Source of the DNA: Pararhizobium sp. YC-54
Lineage (GTDB): Bacteria > Pseudomonadota > Alphaproteobacteria > Rhizobiales > Rhizobiaceae
DNA length: 64,000 nt
Direction of reading: 5' to 3'
NCBI RefSeq assembly: GCF_025847205.1
Contig: NZ_JAOYTH010000005.1
Span: forward strand, 186,001 to 250,000
Shown piece after piece: positions 8,256 through 16,581 of this stretch. Under the pieces are notes generated by a model that worked only from the letters and a program-made list of their open reading frames with translations, was not told the origin of the DNA and made no database searches. How positions within the stretch are numbered: the stretch's first letter is position 1; each line of letters starts with the position of its first letter. A program made the translations under genes and the position numbers.

Positions 8256-8517
8256 TACCAAGTCTCGATGATAGAGGCCGATAGGACAGGCTCGATCGGA
8301 TTTTCTGGCTAGGAGAGGTCCGCGGAGCGATGCCCATGCATCGGTCAAGGACCGCGACGCCGCCAGAAAAGCCGAGAAGCCTGCCGAAGGTGGCCCATGG
8401 CTGGTCTCTGGCGTTGTTGCGCCGCTTGCCCGATGCGGCAGCATCGCGCTGCGCACCGCGCCTAGCCAGAGATCAGCCATGGGCCATCCTATAGGTCTCT
8501 ATCATCGAGACTTGGTA
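8256..8517. mobile_element. MITE-like element, copy 1 (258-bp core with terminal inverted repeats)
   Basis: The core 8258-8515 begins CCAAGTCTCGATGATAGAG and ends with its reverse complement. Similarity between the two ends continues for about 31 bases with a few mismatches. TA flanks both ends (8256-8257 and 8516-8517), consistent with IS630/Tc1-type TA duplication. Inside are two further inverted repeats: TTTTCTGGC / GCCAGAAAA and GGCCCATGGCTG / CAGCCATGGGCC (one flanking variant each), so the element can fold into nested cruciforms. The open frames across it are by-products of this symmetry and no transposase is encoded. A second copy of identical core length lies inverted at 60587-60844. 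Confidence 0.8.
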
Positions 8518-8550
8518 TTAGAGCGCCGAAGACCATGACGGGGTGTATCC

Positions 8551-9771
8551 ATGCAAGTTCCATCCAGCGCCACTTCCAGCCTGCCCCATGACAGCGCCGG
8601 CGTCCCAACGAGCGATAGCGGCTCTATTGTCGATTGGCTGATGACCGAGACGCGCGACGAGCGTTTCATCGACAATATCTTCGTCGATATGTGCGAGAGG
8701 CTCAACCAGGCGGGCATACCGGTCTCCCGTGGCACGCTTCACTTCCGTATCCTTCACCCGCAATGGCTGGGTGCACGCATCCTGTGGCGGCGGGGCATGA
8801 AAGAGGCTGATATCCAGACCTTCGGCTATGACGTCGAAGATACCGCCCGGTATCGCAACAGTCCGGTAAACGAACTCCACAGCGGCGCAAGCGTGGTTCG
8901 GCAACGTCTCGAACCTGCCGCCGCCGGGGACGCCCCGCCCTATCCGCTCTATGACGAGTTGCGTGCCGAAGGGCATACCGATTACATTGCCTGGCCGCTG
9001 AAGCACACATTGGGCAAACACCACATCATCACCTTTGCCAGCGACAGGCCGGGCGGGTTCAGCGATGACGATGTTGCGGCGCTGGCCGACCTCCTGCCGG
9101 CCTTGGCGCTGGTCAGCGAAATCCGCCTGAAGAACCGCCTGGCGCGGACGCTGCTCGAAACCTATGTCGGCCCGCATGCCAGTGAACAGATTCTCGCTGG
9201 CGCCACGACGCGCGGCAGCGGGGTTACTGTCGGTGCCGCCGTCCTGATCTGCGACCTGCGCGACTTTACCGGCATTTCAGATATGTGGCCGCGCGATGAT
9301 GTCATCGAACTGCTGAACGGTTATTTCGATGCCATGGCCGAACCGATCGAGCGGCATGGCGGCGAAATCCTGAAGTTCATGGGCGACGGGCTTCTGGCGA
9401 TCTTCCCGCTGAGCAAGGACAATGCCTGCCGGTGCCTTCTCAGCGCCATCCGCGAGGCGCAGGCCGCCATGGCGGCCTTGAACGAAGAGAACCTGAAAAA
9501 AGGCCACAAGGCTCTCGGTTACGGCATCGGCGTCCACGTCGGCGATGTGATGTACGGCAATATCGGTTCCAGCAGCCGCCTCGACTTCACCGTCATCGGC
9601 CCGACCGTCAACATCGCCTCGCGGCTCGAGAGCCTGACCAAGGAGATCAAGCGCCCGGTCCTGTTGTCACGGGCGTTCGTGGAATTGGCCGGATGCGAGG
9701 CAAAACTGGAAAATCTCGGCTCCCATCTGTTAAGGGGCCTGAGCGAACCGATCGACGTCTTCGGGTTTTGA
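8551..9771 (+). CDS. Class III adenylate/guanylate cyclase, soluble
   Basis: A 406-residue cytoplasmic protein without membrane segments. The C-terminal cyclase homology domain (about 225-400) has the first metal aspartate in LICDLRDFTGIS, the second in GGEILKFMGDGLLAIF, and the transition-state Asn/Arg in FTVIGPTVNIASRLESL. Lysine in LKFMGDG and aspartate in LDFTVIG are the adenine-type specificity residues, so cAMP is the likelier product. The N-terminal 200 residues look like the GAF-like sensor common in rhizobial cyclases, but the ligand is unknown. No convincing ribosome site precedes the ATG, which sits 34 bases after the MITE, so the promoter must lie in or beyond that element. It is convergent with exoQ. 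Confidence 0.9.
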   Translation: MQVPSSATSSLPHDSAGVPTSDSGSIVDWLMTETRDERFIDNIFVDMCERLNQAGIPVSRGTLHFRILHPQWLGARILWRRGMKEADIQTFGYDVEDTARYRNSPVNELHSGASVVRQRLEPAAAGDAPPYPLYDELRAEGHTDYIAWPLKHTLGKHHIITFASDRPGGFSDDDVAALADLLPALALVSEIRLKNRLARTLLETYVGPHASEQILAGATTRGSGVTVGAAVLICDLRDFTGISDMWPRDDVIELLNGYFDAMAEPIERHGGEILKFMGDGLLAIFPLSKDNACRCLLSAIREAQAAMAALNEENLKKGHKALGYGIGVHVGDVMYGNIGSSSRLDFTVIGPTVNIASRLESLTKEIKRPVLLSRAFVELAGCEAKLENLGSHLLRGLSEPIDVFGF

Positions 9772-9786
9772 GAGGACGGAAGGCGT

Positions 9787-11091
9787 CTATCTGTTCAGAT
9801 AAGCGGAACCCGCAACCATTGGATTGATGATGGTCCGGAGAGTGCCGCCGGTAACGTTCAACGGCTGGAATGAGACCAATCGGGGAGCCGGAATGGTCAA
9901 CTTCCCGACGCCAACGTAGAGCAGAAACGAGCCGATCTGATAGGGAAAGATCACATCGATTTCAGCAAAGGCGCGAACGAACAGCAAGGCGGAAATACCG
10001 AACAGCACCAGCGGCTCGGAGCCCTCACTCTCGCTCAGCACTCTTTTCAGGTGACCGAACAGGCCGGCCAGCAGAAGACCGGTCAGGAGAAACAGCCCGA
10101 TCCCGCCGGTCTCCACCATTGTCTCGATAAACGTATTGTGGAAATGAAAGCCGCTGCGGGAGCCGATGAAGAACTCCTCCCACAGCCGTTCCGGTTCGGA
10201 AAACCCCTGCACCCAATAGGCCTGATAGCCGACGCCAACCACCGGCGATGCCATCGCGGCTTCGATGCCCTGCTGCCAGAGATAGGTTCGCCCGGTCAGG
10301 GTCGAATCCTTGCCGAAGACGCCGAGAATACTATCGATGGCGCCGCCATAGACAGCCCCGATCACGGTTACGACGCCGAAGACTGCGGCCGCGGCGAACA
10401 GCAGCTTGCGGCTCCTGGGCGGCAGCAGCGAAAATATCCGCATGCCGATGGTGAGGCCGATGACGGCGGCCGTGGTCAGCACCGACGTCGCCGACTGGGA
10501 AGCATGCAGGCAATAGGCTGCAAGAATGCCCACCACACCGCAAACGGCAAGCCAGAGCCCGCGCTGGCCAAGGATGACAACGGCTGCAAAACTGGAGAAC
10601 ACGGCCAGCGATGCATAGAAACCAAGCTGGTTCTTGGAAGCAAACGCACCGACGAAGCTGACGGTCCCATCCAGCGGATCGAAGTGATAGACGCCGAACA
10701 GCAGGGAATAGAGCAGCACGACGCCTGCCCCGGCGACCGAGCCCAGCGCCAGCGTTTTGATGTCGAGAACCCGCATGGCAATCAGCGCGCAGATGACATG
10801 GGAGAGATACTGCACGCCGGCTCTCGCGGTCGTGCCGGGGGCTGCCGACCAGAATACCGAGAGGCAGGCAAAGACCGCAAAGGCGAAGATCCAGCCATAC
10901 TTGACGTAATTTCCCAGGACCCGGCGGTAGTCAACCAGAACCAGAGGCAGCCAGACGGCATAATAAAGCAGGATCGAAACCTGGCCGAAACGTCCGGAAT
11001 AGGCAAAGACGAAATAGGAGACCACGAGGGCGAAAACCCCGTAGAGGAGGTTCTCGCCCGGTGTGACCAGACTGGCCTTGGCGATCTTCAT
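9787..11091 (-). CDS. exoQ: Succinoglycan polymerase, Wzy/ExoQ type
   Basis: A 434-residue inner-membrane protein with about eleven hydrophobic segments and the O-antigen-ligase/Wzy signature LTGRTYLWQQGIEAAMASPV followed by GVGYQAYW. ExoQ joins succinoglycan octasaccharide units into long chains in the periplasm. The ATG at 11091 is chosen because GAGG lies eight bases upstream; two GTG codons at 11097 and 11100 are possible. exoF ends 10 bases before this start, and the exoY-exoF-exoQ order equals that of Sinorhizobium meliloti. The polymerase role follows from family plus synteny. Confidence 0.92.
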   Translation of the reverse strand: MKIAKASLVTPGENLLYGVFALVVSYFVFAYSGRFGQVSILLYYAVWLPLVLVDYRRVLGNYVKYGWIFAFAVFACLSVFWSAAPGTTARAGVQYLSHVICALIAMRVLDIKTLALGSVAGAGVVLLYSLLFGVYHFDPLDGTVSFVGAFASKNQLGFYASLAVFSSFAAVVILGQRGLWLAVCGVVGILAAYCLHASQSATSVLTTAAVIGLTIGMRIFSLLPPRSRKLLFAAAAVFGVVTVIGAVYGGAIDSILGVFGKDSTLTGRTYLWQQGIEAAMASPVVGVGYQAYWVQGFSEPERLWEEFFIGSRSGFHFHNTFIETMVETGGIGLFLLTGLLLAGLFGHLKRVLSESEGSEPLVLFGISALLFVRAFAEIDVIFPYQIGSFLLYVGVGKLTIPAPRLVSFQPLNVTGGTLRTIINPMVAGSAYLNR

Positions 11092-11101
11092 CCGCACCAC
11101 C

Positions 11102-12376
11102 TCATTGCGTGTTGAGCGTGGGTTCGACCTTCACGACATCGCCGGGCTGCACAGGTGTTCCTTCGTCCGCCGCGATCTTGGTGGACTTTCCATCCTTCTG
11201 GCGGATGATGGAATAGCTGATATCGACGCTTTCGCCCGGCCTTGGCGTCTGCGCGGCATCGGCCGATTGAACCAGCGCTTCCGTCATCAGGCCGCGGCTG
11301 GTGATCAATTTCAGGGAAAGCGTATCCAGCTCGGCTTCGGTATTCTGTAGTTCCTGGGCAAGCTGCGCATCCCAGTCGTTGCGCAGGTTGGTTTCGTCCT
11401 GGCTGGCCTTGCTGACATCCTGCTTGGCCTTCAGCGAGGCGGTATCGATATCGAGCAGGGCAGCCTGAAGATCGGCCACACGCTGTTCGATGGCAAGCTT
11501 GCGGGCACTGAGTGCCAGCCCCTTTTCCGCCAGAACATCGACGCGTCCCTTGTCTTCGACAACAAGCTCCAGTTGCCGGCTCTGCGTGACGGACTTCTTG
11601 CCGAGCGCTTCGATTTCGTTCTGCAGAAGCGCCTTGAGTTCGGCCAGCGCGGTCAACTGCAGCTTCTGCCGCTTGTCGCGCGAGACCATCAGGGCCTTCT
11701 CGCTTTCAAGAAGGTCCGCGGCGTCCGCGACGCCCTTCAACTCGGCGGGCACGGCTATGTCTTTACTCTCGGCGATCTCGGCCTGCAACCGTGCGCGGCG
11801 AACCAGAAGCCGGTTTCGCTCGGCGATCTGCACCGAGGAGTCTCCCTGCGCGTTGATGAAATCACGCGCAAACCGCTGGCCGTTTTCGGCCCGGCGCAAG
11901 CCTCCCCCCAGGCTGACGGCTTTCAGGACCGTCATCTCGGGTGCGAAAGGATATTCGCCGGGCGTCTGGATTTCGCCTGCCAGATAGATCGGCCTGTACT
12001 GGGCAAGCTCGACGGAGGCGGACGGACGATCTGGCAAGCCGAACAGCTTCTGCAATTGCAGACCGACTTCGTCGGCAATCTCCGCGGTGGTCTTGCCGGA
12101 TGCCGGCACAGTGCCAAGGAAAGGCAGGGAAATGTCGCCGGAGGCGCCGACCGTGTAGTCGCCGCTGATGGCTGACCAGTCACGGACGGTTCCTTCCGCC
12201 GTCTGCCATTCCGCGACGCGTATTTTCAGCTTGTCCATGGCGCCAAGCGTATAGTCGCCGGCAAAAGCCGCATGGATGCCTGTGACGCTGATGGCGATAG
12301 CCAACGCGGAAACGCGCGCAGCACCCCGGACTTGCCGTCCAAGGGCTGGAAGTCCTTTGTAAAGACTTCTTTTCAT
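11102..12376 (-). CDS. exoF: Polysaccharide export protein ExoF
   Basis: A 424-residue exported protein. A signal peptide (about residues 1-38, ending HAAFAG) is followed by the polysaccharide export domain (YTLGAMDKLKIRVAEW ... SGDYTVGASGDISLPFLGTV, about 40-110), a SLBB-like part with RPIYLAGEIQTPGEYPF, and a long alpha-helical coiled-coil region (about 210-350). A second SLBB-like piece (VQPGDVVKVEPTL) closes the protein. ExoF is needed for succinoglycan production and is thought to form the periplasmic or outer-membrane part of the export channel with ExoP. GAGGAA lies eight bases before the ATG. Operon: exoY-exoF-exoQ. Confidence 0.92.
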   Translation of the reverse strand: MKRSLYKGLPALGRQVRGAARVSALAIAISVTGIHAAFAGDYTLGAMDKLKIRVAEWQTAEGTVRDWSAISGDYTVGASGDISLPFLGTVPASGKTTAEIADEVGLQLQKLFGLPDRPSASVELAQYRPIYLAGEIQTPGEYPFAPEMTVLKAVSLGGGLRRAENGQRFARDFINAQGDSSVQIAERNRLLVRRARLQAEIAESKDIAVPAELKGVADAADLLESEKALMVSRDKRQKLQLTALAELKALLQNEIEALGKKSVTQSRQLELVVEDKGRVDVLAEKGLALSARKLAIEQRVADLQAALLDIDTASLKAKQDVSKASQDETNLRNDWDAQLAQELQNTEAELDTLSLKLITSRGLMTEALVQSADAAQTPRPGESVDISYSIIRQKDGKSTKIAADEGTPVQPGDVVKVEPTLNTQ

Positions 12377-12451
12377 ACAAATTCCTCACTTAACAACAAA
12401 GCCGATCCCGGCGTTACGACGGAAGCGGCATATTCACGCTGGTGACTGTGA

Positions 12452-13132
12452 TCAGTAACTGCCCCGGGACAGGCAGACAGCAGGAATTGTCTTGGCAACG
12501 ATGACCACATCGCGCAGCAGCGACCAGTTGGTCACATAATGCGTATCGAAGGCGATACGCGCGGCATAGGAGACGTCGTTGCGGCCGCTCACCTGCCAAA
12601 GCCCAGTCAGACCGGGGCGTGACTTCAGATAGAAGACGGCAGAATGTTCATAAAGCTCGAGCTCGTCTTCCACGACGGGACGTGGACCGACGACACTCAT
12701 TTCGCCGCGGATGATGTTGAGCAGTTGCGGCAGTTCGTCGAGGCTCAATTTGCGCAGGACGTTGCCGACGGCAGTGACGCGCGGATCGTCCTGAAGCTTG
12801 CGGGTCGCCTGCCATTCCTCGTAGGCCTTGGGATTTCTGCGCAGATGATCCTGCAATATCCTGTCGGCGTCCGGCGCCATCGTCCGGAACTTGAGGCAAT
12901 GAAAGAAGCGGCCGTTATGGCCGACACGGCGATGTCCGTAAAACACCTTGCCGCCATCGGAGAACTTCACCAGCGCCATGAGCAACAGAAAGAGCGGGCT
13001 GAAGAAGATGAGCGCCAATGACGCGGCGAAGATATCGAAACCCCTTTTTGATATTCCCCCTATCGGCCGGTGTCCCCCGGCTTCGATGTTCGTAAAATAC
13101 GGCGAGCTTGCCGATCGAGTCGCAGACTTCAT
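12452..13132 (-). CDS. exoY: Undecaprenyl-phosphate galactose phosphotransferase
   Basis: Starting at the ATG at 13132 the protein is 226 residues ([13 protein letters not shown]...), the length and opening I recall for S. meliloti ExoY; GGAG lies nine bases before it. It has one membrane segment (about 30-55, [19 protein letters not shown]) and the bacterial sugar-transferase core [47 protein letters not shown] and [14 protein letters not shown]. It transfers galactose-1-phosphate to the lipid carrier, the first committed step of succinoglycan assembly. It is normally the step held back by ExoX and controlled by MucR, SyrM and Exo regulators. First gene of exoYFQ. Confidence 0.95.
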   Translation of the reverse strand: MKSATRSASSPYFTNIEAGGHRPIGGISKRGFDIFAASLALIFFSPLFLLLMALVKFSDGGKVFYGHRRVGHNGRFFHCLKFRTMAPDADRILQDHLRRNPKAYEEWQATRKLQDDPRVTAVGNVLRKLSLDELPQLLNIIRGEMSVVGPRPVVEDELELYEHSAVFYLKSRPGLTGLWQVSGRNDVSYAARIAFDTHYVTNWSLLRDVVIVAKTIPAVCLSRGSY

Positions 13133-13937
13133 GGGAGAAAGCTCCATTCGGGTTGGCGATTGGTCGGGTCCCCTGAGGGCACTGGGGATCAATTACATGT
13201 GAGAGTGTAGAGGGAGATTTTGATTTTTAAAGGCAGCTTTCGCCTCAATGCGGCTGTCCAGGGCAACTGCGGTCAAGATCAAAGCCGCAGACACATTTTC
13301 AGTTGCGTCCATACACCGTCAATAGGCGATCCTATCGAATGTAAATATCGATAATTTTGAATTCATCTTGATAACCACAAGTTGTTATCGGCATTTAAAC
13401 CATTTCTGGACCTGAGCAATTTCAATTTGATATTTAGAAAATCTTGATTTTCGGGAAAAATACGCAATCTGTTTTCTATTTGATAAAAATATTGCAATGC
13501 AGCATTCTTTTTGCATTGCACCCTCTTTTATTCAGGCCCGCTAAATTTGTAACAAAAGTTGATTGCAAAATGGGACTTCTTCACCACCAGAGGATAGAAC
13601 ATCCACGAATACCCCCTCAAGTTGAGCGCCATAAGGCGTTGCATCTCGAAATGTGGCCGAACCCTGTCACCCGCTGTTGTGGCCTTTCAATCCGGTGCTT
13701 TGATGCCAGATTTCCGCTGAATTTCACCAAAAATGTTACGATTTCTGCGGAATCGATAGATGTTTTTAAATGCAGGCTAAGAATTCGTGCGGTAGATGAC
13801 CTAAATGTAATGAAGCAGAGTGCTTCCGCGCGATTGAAACCGCAATGCATGTTCGATATGTTAATAATCGCCTAAGAGGATAAGGTGGATTTTTCAATGA
13901 TGTCTGCAAATCAAGACATAGTATTGAGGACGCTCTG
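13133..13937. promoter_or_regulatory. AT-rich exoY-exoX divergent control region (805 bp)
   Basis: The spacer is conspicuously AT-rich from about 13210 to 13580, with many T/A tracts of the kind bound by MucR/Ros proteins. It includes the perfect inverted repeat TGCAATGCA / TGCATTGCA at 13493-13501 and 13512-13520. A 143-codon plus-strand frame (13444-13875) has no ribosome site or recognisable content and is not called. The exoY and exoX promoters must both lie here; I cannot place them precisely. Confidence 0.5.
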
Positions 13938-14225
13938 ATGTTTGCACCGCGTGTTTTCATCAGCATGATCGGGGCGCTCGGCATTTTTGCCATCGTGACC
14001 TTCATCCTGACCGGTTCTGCGTGGACGACGGCCTGGCAGACGCTGGTCTGCGCGGTGCTTGTACAGGCCGGATACTTCATTGCAGTGCTGGTTTTGGTGG
14101 CAAAGGAAGGCAGAGACCGCCGCAGCGCCGCGCAACGTCAGTCGCCAGCGTCGACATCGGCCAGTGATGACAAGGAGCCGAAGACGCTTCGTGTGCCGAA
14201 CAATCCCGGCCATTTAAATTCCTGA
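13938..14225 (+). CDS. exoX: Exopolysaccharide production repressor ExoX
   Basis: A 95-residue inner-membrane protein. Two hydrophobic segments (about residues 6-26 and 32-56, MIGALGIFAIVTFILTG and VCAVLVQAGYFIAVLVLV) are followed by a charged, disordered tail. The pattern matches ExoX/Psi-type proteins, which inhibit succinoglycan synthesis post-translationally, apparently by acting on ExoY; the balance of exoX to exoY sets output. GAGGA lies about nine bases before the ATG. It is divergent from exoY, whereas in S. meliloti exoX and exoY are neighbours too. The role is inferred from family and position. Confidence 0.85.
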   Translation: MFAPRVFISMIGALGIFAIVTFILTGSAWTTAWQTLVCAVLVQAGYFIAVLVLVAKEGRDRRSAAQRQSPASTSASDDKEPKTLRVPNNPGHLNS

Positions 14226-14377
14226 GAAGCGCCTGAACCGCTCTCCCTTTTTGGCCTCCCGCCACCCTCTTTTCTTGCTCGCATACATCTTCAGCTGTTC
14301 GCATCTGCAATATCGCGCCTTGCCGCCTGTCCAAAGCCGACCTAGGTTCGGCGCGACAGTGATGAAGGAATGCGATC

Positions 14378-15391
14378 ATGAAACCGAATGCTGACGTCTG
14401 CGTCATCATCGCCGCGAAAAATGCGGCCGAAACGATTGGGCGTGCCATCATCTCGGCACTGAAAGAACCTGAAACGGCAGAGGTCGTCGTCGTTGACGAT
14501 GGATCGAGCGACCGCACCGCCGAGGTTTCCCGAAAGGCTGATGATGGCACCGGGCGGCTTACCGTTGCCCGTTTCGGGGTCAACAGGGGACCGGCAGCGG
14601 CGCGCAACCATGCCATTTCGATATCGAAAGCGCCGGTTCTGGCGATCCTCGATGCGGATGATTTCTTCTTTCCCGGACGGCTGAAAAACCTTTTGTCGCA
14701 AACGGATTGGGATTTCATCGCCGACAACATCGCCTTTGTCGACGAGGAGACGGCTGAGGATGCGCATCTGGCGCTTGAGAGCTTCCCGGCAGCGCCCCGT
14801 ATTCTCGACCTTGGCGAATTCATCGAGGGCAATATTTCCAAGCGCGGGGTCCGGCGTGGAGAGATCGGATTTCTCAAACCCCTGATGCGGCGCGATTTTC
14901 TGAATGCCCACCAGCTTCGCTATCAGGAAAGCCTGCGGCTGGGCGAGGATTACGATCTTTATGCCCGCGCGCTGACCAAAGGCGCCTGCTACAAGATCAT
15001 CCACAGTTGCGGCTACGGCGCCGTTGTTCGCGGTGATTCACTCAGCAGCAGTCACCGCACGATCGACCTGAAGCGGCTCTATGAGGCCGACCGGGCAATT
15101 CTTGCCGAGAGCGATCTTCCGCCCCAGGCAAGGGTGCTGATCGCCCGGCATGAACACCACATTCGGGGGCGATACGAGCTCAGGGAATTCCTCGACATCA
15201 AGCGCCAGTCCGGCTCGAAGGCCGCGCTGTTTCATGCGCTTGGCAAGCCATTCGCCATTCCGGCGATCGCCCGCGGGATATTCACCGACAAGACGGAACG
15301 TTTTCGCCGGCAGCCGGATGCGGCGCCGGTGGCACTGGGCGGGTCGGGGGGCTTGCGCTACCTCCTGCAGCCGCCATCAACGACCCGGTAA
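14378..15391 (+). CDS. exoU: Succinoglycan glucosyltransferase ExoU
   Basis: A 337-residue GT2-family glycosyltransferase. The GT-A domain starts VCVIIAAKNAAETIGRAI, has the nucleotide-binding VVVDDGSSDRT (about residues 40-50) and the metal motif ILDADDFFFP (about 90). LRLGEDYDLYARAL carries the probable catalytic ED. ExoU is proposed to add the sixth sugar, a beta-1,6-glucose, to the lipid-linked succinoglycan unit at the cytoplasmic face. AAGGA lies eight bases before the ATG. Which linkage it makes follows from its position in the conserved exo order rather than from the sequence. Confidence 0.87.
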   Translation: MKPNADVCVIIAAKNAAETIGRAIISALKEPETAEVVVVDDGSSDRTAEVSRKADDGTGRLTVARFGVNRGPAAARNHAISISKAPVLAILDADDFFFPGRLKNLLSQTDWDFIADNIAFVDEETAEDAHLALESFPAAPRILDLGEFIEGNISKRGVRRGEIGFLKPLMRRDFLNAHQLRYQESLRLGEDYDLYARALTKGACYKIIHSCGYGAVVRGDSLSSSHRTIDLKRLYEADRAILAESDLPPQARVLIARHEHHIRGRYELREFLDIKRQSGSKAALFHALGKPFAIPAIARGIFTDKTERFRRQPDAAPVALGGSGGLRYLLQPPSTTR

Positions 15392-15423
15392 GGCATGCTT
15401 GGCGGGCGGAAAAGCGGCCGCGG

Positions 15424-15531
15424 CCTAAAGCGCGCCGCGATCTTTCAGTCCCGCTTCTCGCGCTTTAGGTCTTTGATTTTACGCATGTCGTTATCGCAAA
15501 CCGCTGCACACTTTTGCGCGACGTGCTTTAG
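15424..15531. repeat. RIME2-like Rhizobium intergenic repeat between exoU and exoV
   Basis: About 108 bp begins CCTAAAGCGCG (15424-15434), has the matching CGCGCTTTAGG (15459-15469), and then runs through a conserved-looking tail to TGCTTTAG at 15524-15531. The sequence resembles a repeat I recall as widespread in Rhizobium and Agrobacterium intergenic regions. It sits between convergent genes and its right end overlaps the exoV stop codon (TAA at 15530-15528). Confidence 0.7.
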
Positions 15532-16478
15532 AAATAGTCGCGGCGCACGCCTGCGATGACGTCGAGAAAGCGCTCTTTGCGCTCCGCCAGGGCATGGTCG
15601 GCGCTCAGTTGTGGCGTGGCGCGTGCCGCCTGCCAGAGGGACAGGGCCGAGGGCGCAGCCAGCAATTGTTTGGCAGCGACCCGTAACGAGGTCTGCTTCG
15701 GGGCGCGGGCCGCGACCACGACGCTTTCGTCGATCTGGCGCTTGTTCGGATCGTCAAGCGCCGGCTGATGCGCATCGAAATCGACACCCCAGAACCGCGC
15801 ACCCTTGACGATGGCTTCCGCCCTGCTGGAGACAGGAACATGGCGTGGGCGATAGGCGACGCCAACGGTCTGGGCCCAATCGTTCCACTTGAAGCTGTTG
15901 ATGCTGTTGGAGGTCGACACCGCCACCCACGGCACGCGGAAAGCGTCGGCAAGGATGGCGCCATGCATCGATTCCGCAACGATCATTTCCGACTGGGCAA
16001 TCTCGCGAATGACATCCTTCGCGTCGCCGCGCGGATCGATATAATGCAGGCCGACGGTCTGGCAGATAACCGGCCACATGCCGGCAATCGCCGATTCCCA
16101 ATGCGGCACGAAGCTCTTCTTGTGCTTCTTCGCCAAGTCTTTGAACTCGGGCATTTCGGCGACCATGACCGCCGGATCGATGATGCCGAGCTTGGGGTCC
16201 GCGCCCACCTTCTGCGCCGTCAAAGGCCCGCGAACGCAGCGAATGTCCCATTCCCGGCTGTCGCTCATATCGGGCAAAGTGCCGTAACCAAAACCGCTGC
16301 CAAGCACCAGCTTATGCCGGCCTTCCGGCAGGAGCGCGCGGTTCAGCACCGTGCCGACCCCGACGAGAAGGGTCTCTGGACGAACATCGCGAAATCCCGG
16401 GATCAGGAAATCCCAGAGCCAAAGATTGAGATCGTCGCCGAAATTTCCGTGTGCGGATTCCCAGTAATAAGGGTCCAT
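15528..16478 (-). CDS. exoV: Succinoglycan pyruvyl (ketal) transferase
   Basis: A 316-residue protein of the polysaccharide pyruvyl transferase family (PF04230-like), which puts a 4,6-pyruvate ketal on the terminal sugar of the repeating unit. Family landmarks are MDPYYWESAHGNFGDDLNLW at the N-terminus, LLVGVGTVLN, GSGFGYGTLP, DIRCVRGPLTAQKVG, and the SESMHGA-like IVAESMHGAILADAFRVPW in the C-terminal half. The ATG at 16478 is chosen for its excellent AAGGAG at six-base spacing; the frame is open a further 19 codons. exoW lies 103 bases upstream on the same strand, so exoW-exoV are likely co-transcribed. Confidence 0.92.
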   Translation of the reverse strand: MDPYYWESAHGNFGDDLNLWLWDFLIPGFRDVRPETLLVGVGTVLNRALLPEGRHKLVLGSGFGYGTLPDMSDSREWDIRCVRGPLTAQKVGADPKLGIIDPAVMVAEMPEFKDLAKKHKKSFVPHWESAIAGMWPVICQTVGLHYIDPRGDAKDVIREIAQSEMIVAESMHGAILADAFRVPWVAVSTSNSINSFKWNDWAQTVGVAYRPRHVPVSSRAEAIVKGARFWGVDFDAHQPALDDPNKRQIDESVVVAARAPKQTSLRVAAKQLLAAPSALSLWQAARATPQLSADHALAERKERFLDVIAGVRRDYF

Positions 16479-16581
16479 GACTGTCTCCTTCATGCGTTGC
16501 GCAAGGAACGGCTGGCGCGTGACATGCCATGGCAATCACGCGTGTGAATGGGCGCGGCAAAAAATGCTGCACCTGCGAAGG

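Noticed and set aside
13444..13875. 143-codon open frame between exoY and exoX
   Set aside because: No ribosome site, no recognisable domain, unlike its neighbours in base composition, and lying in a region expected to be regulatory.
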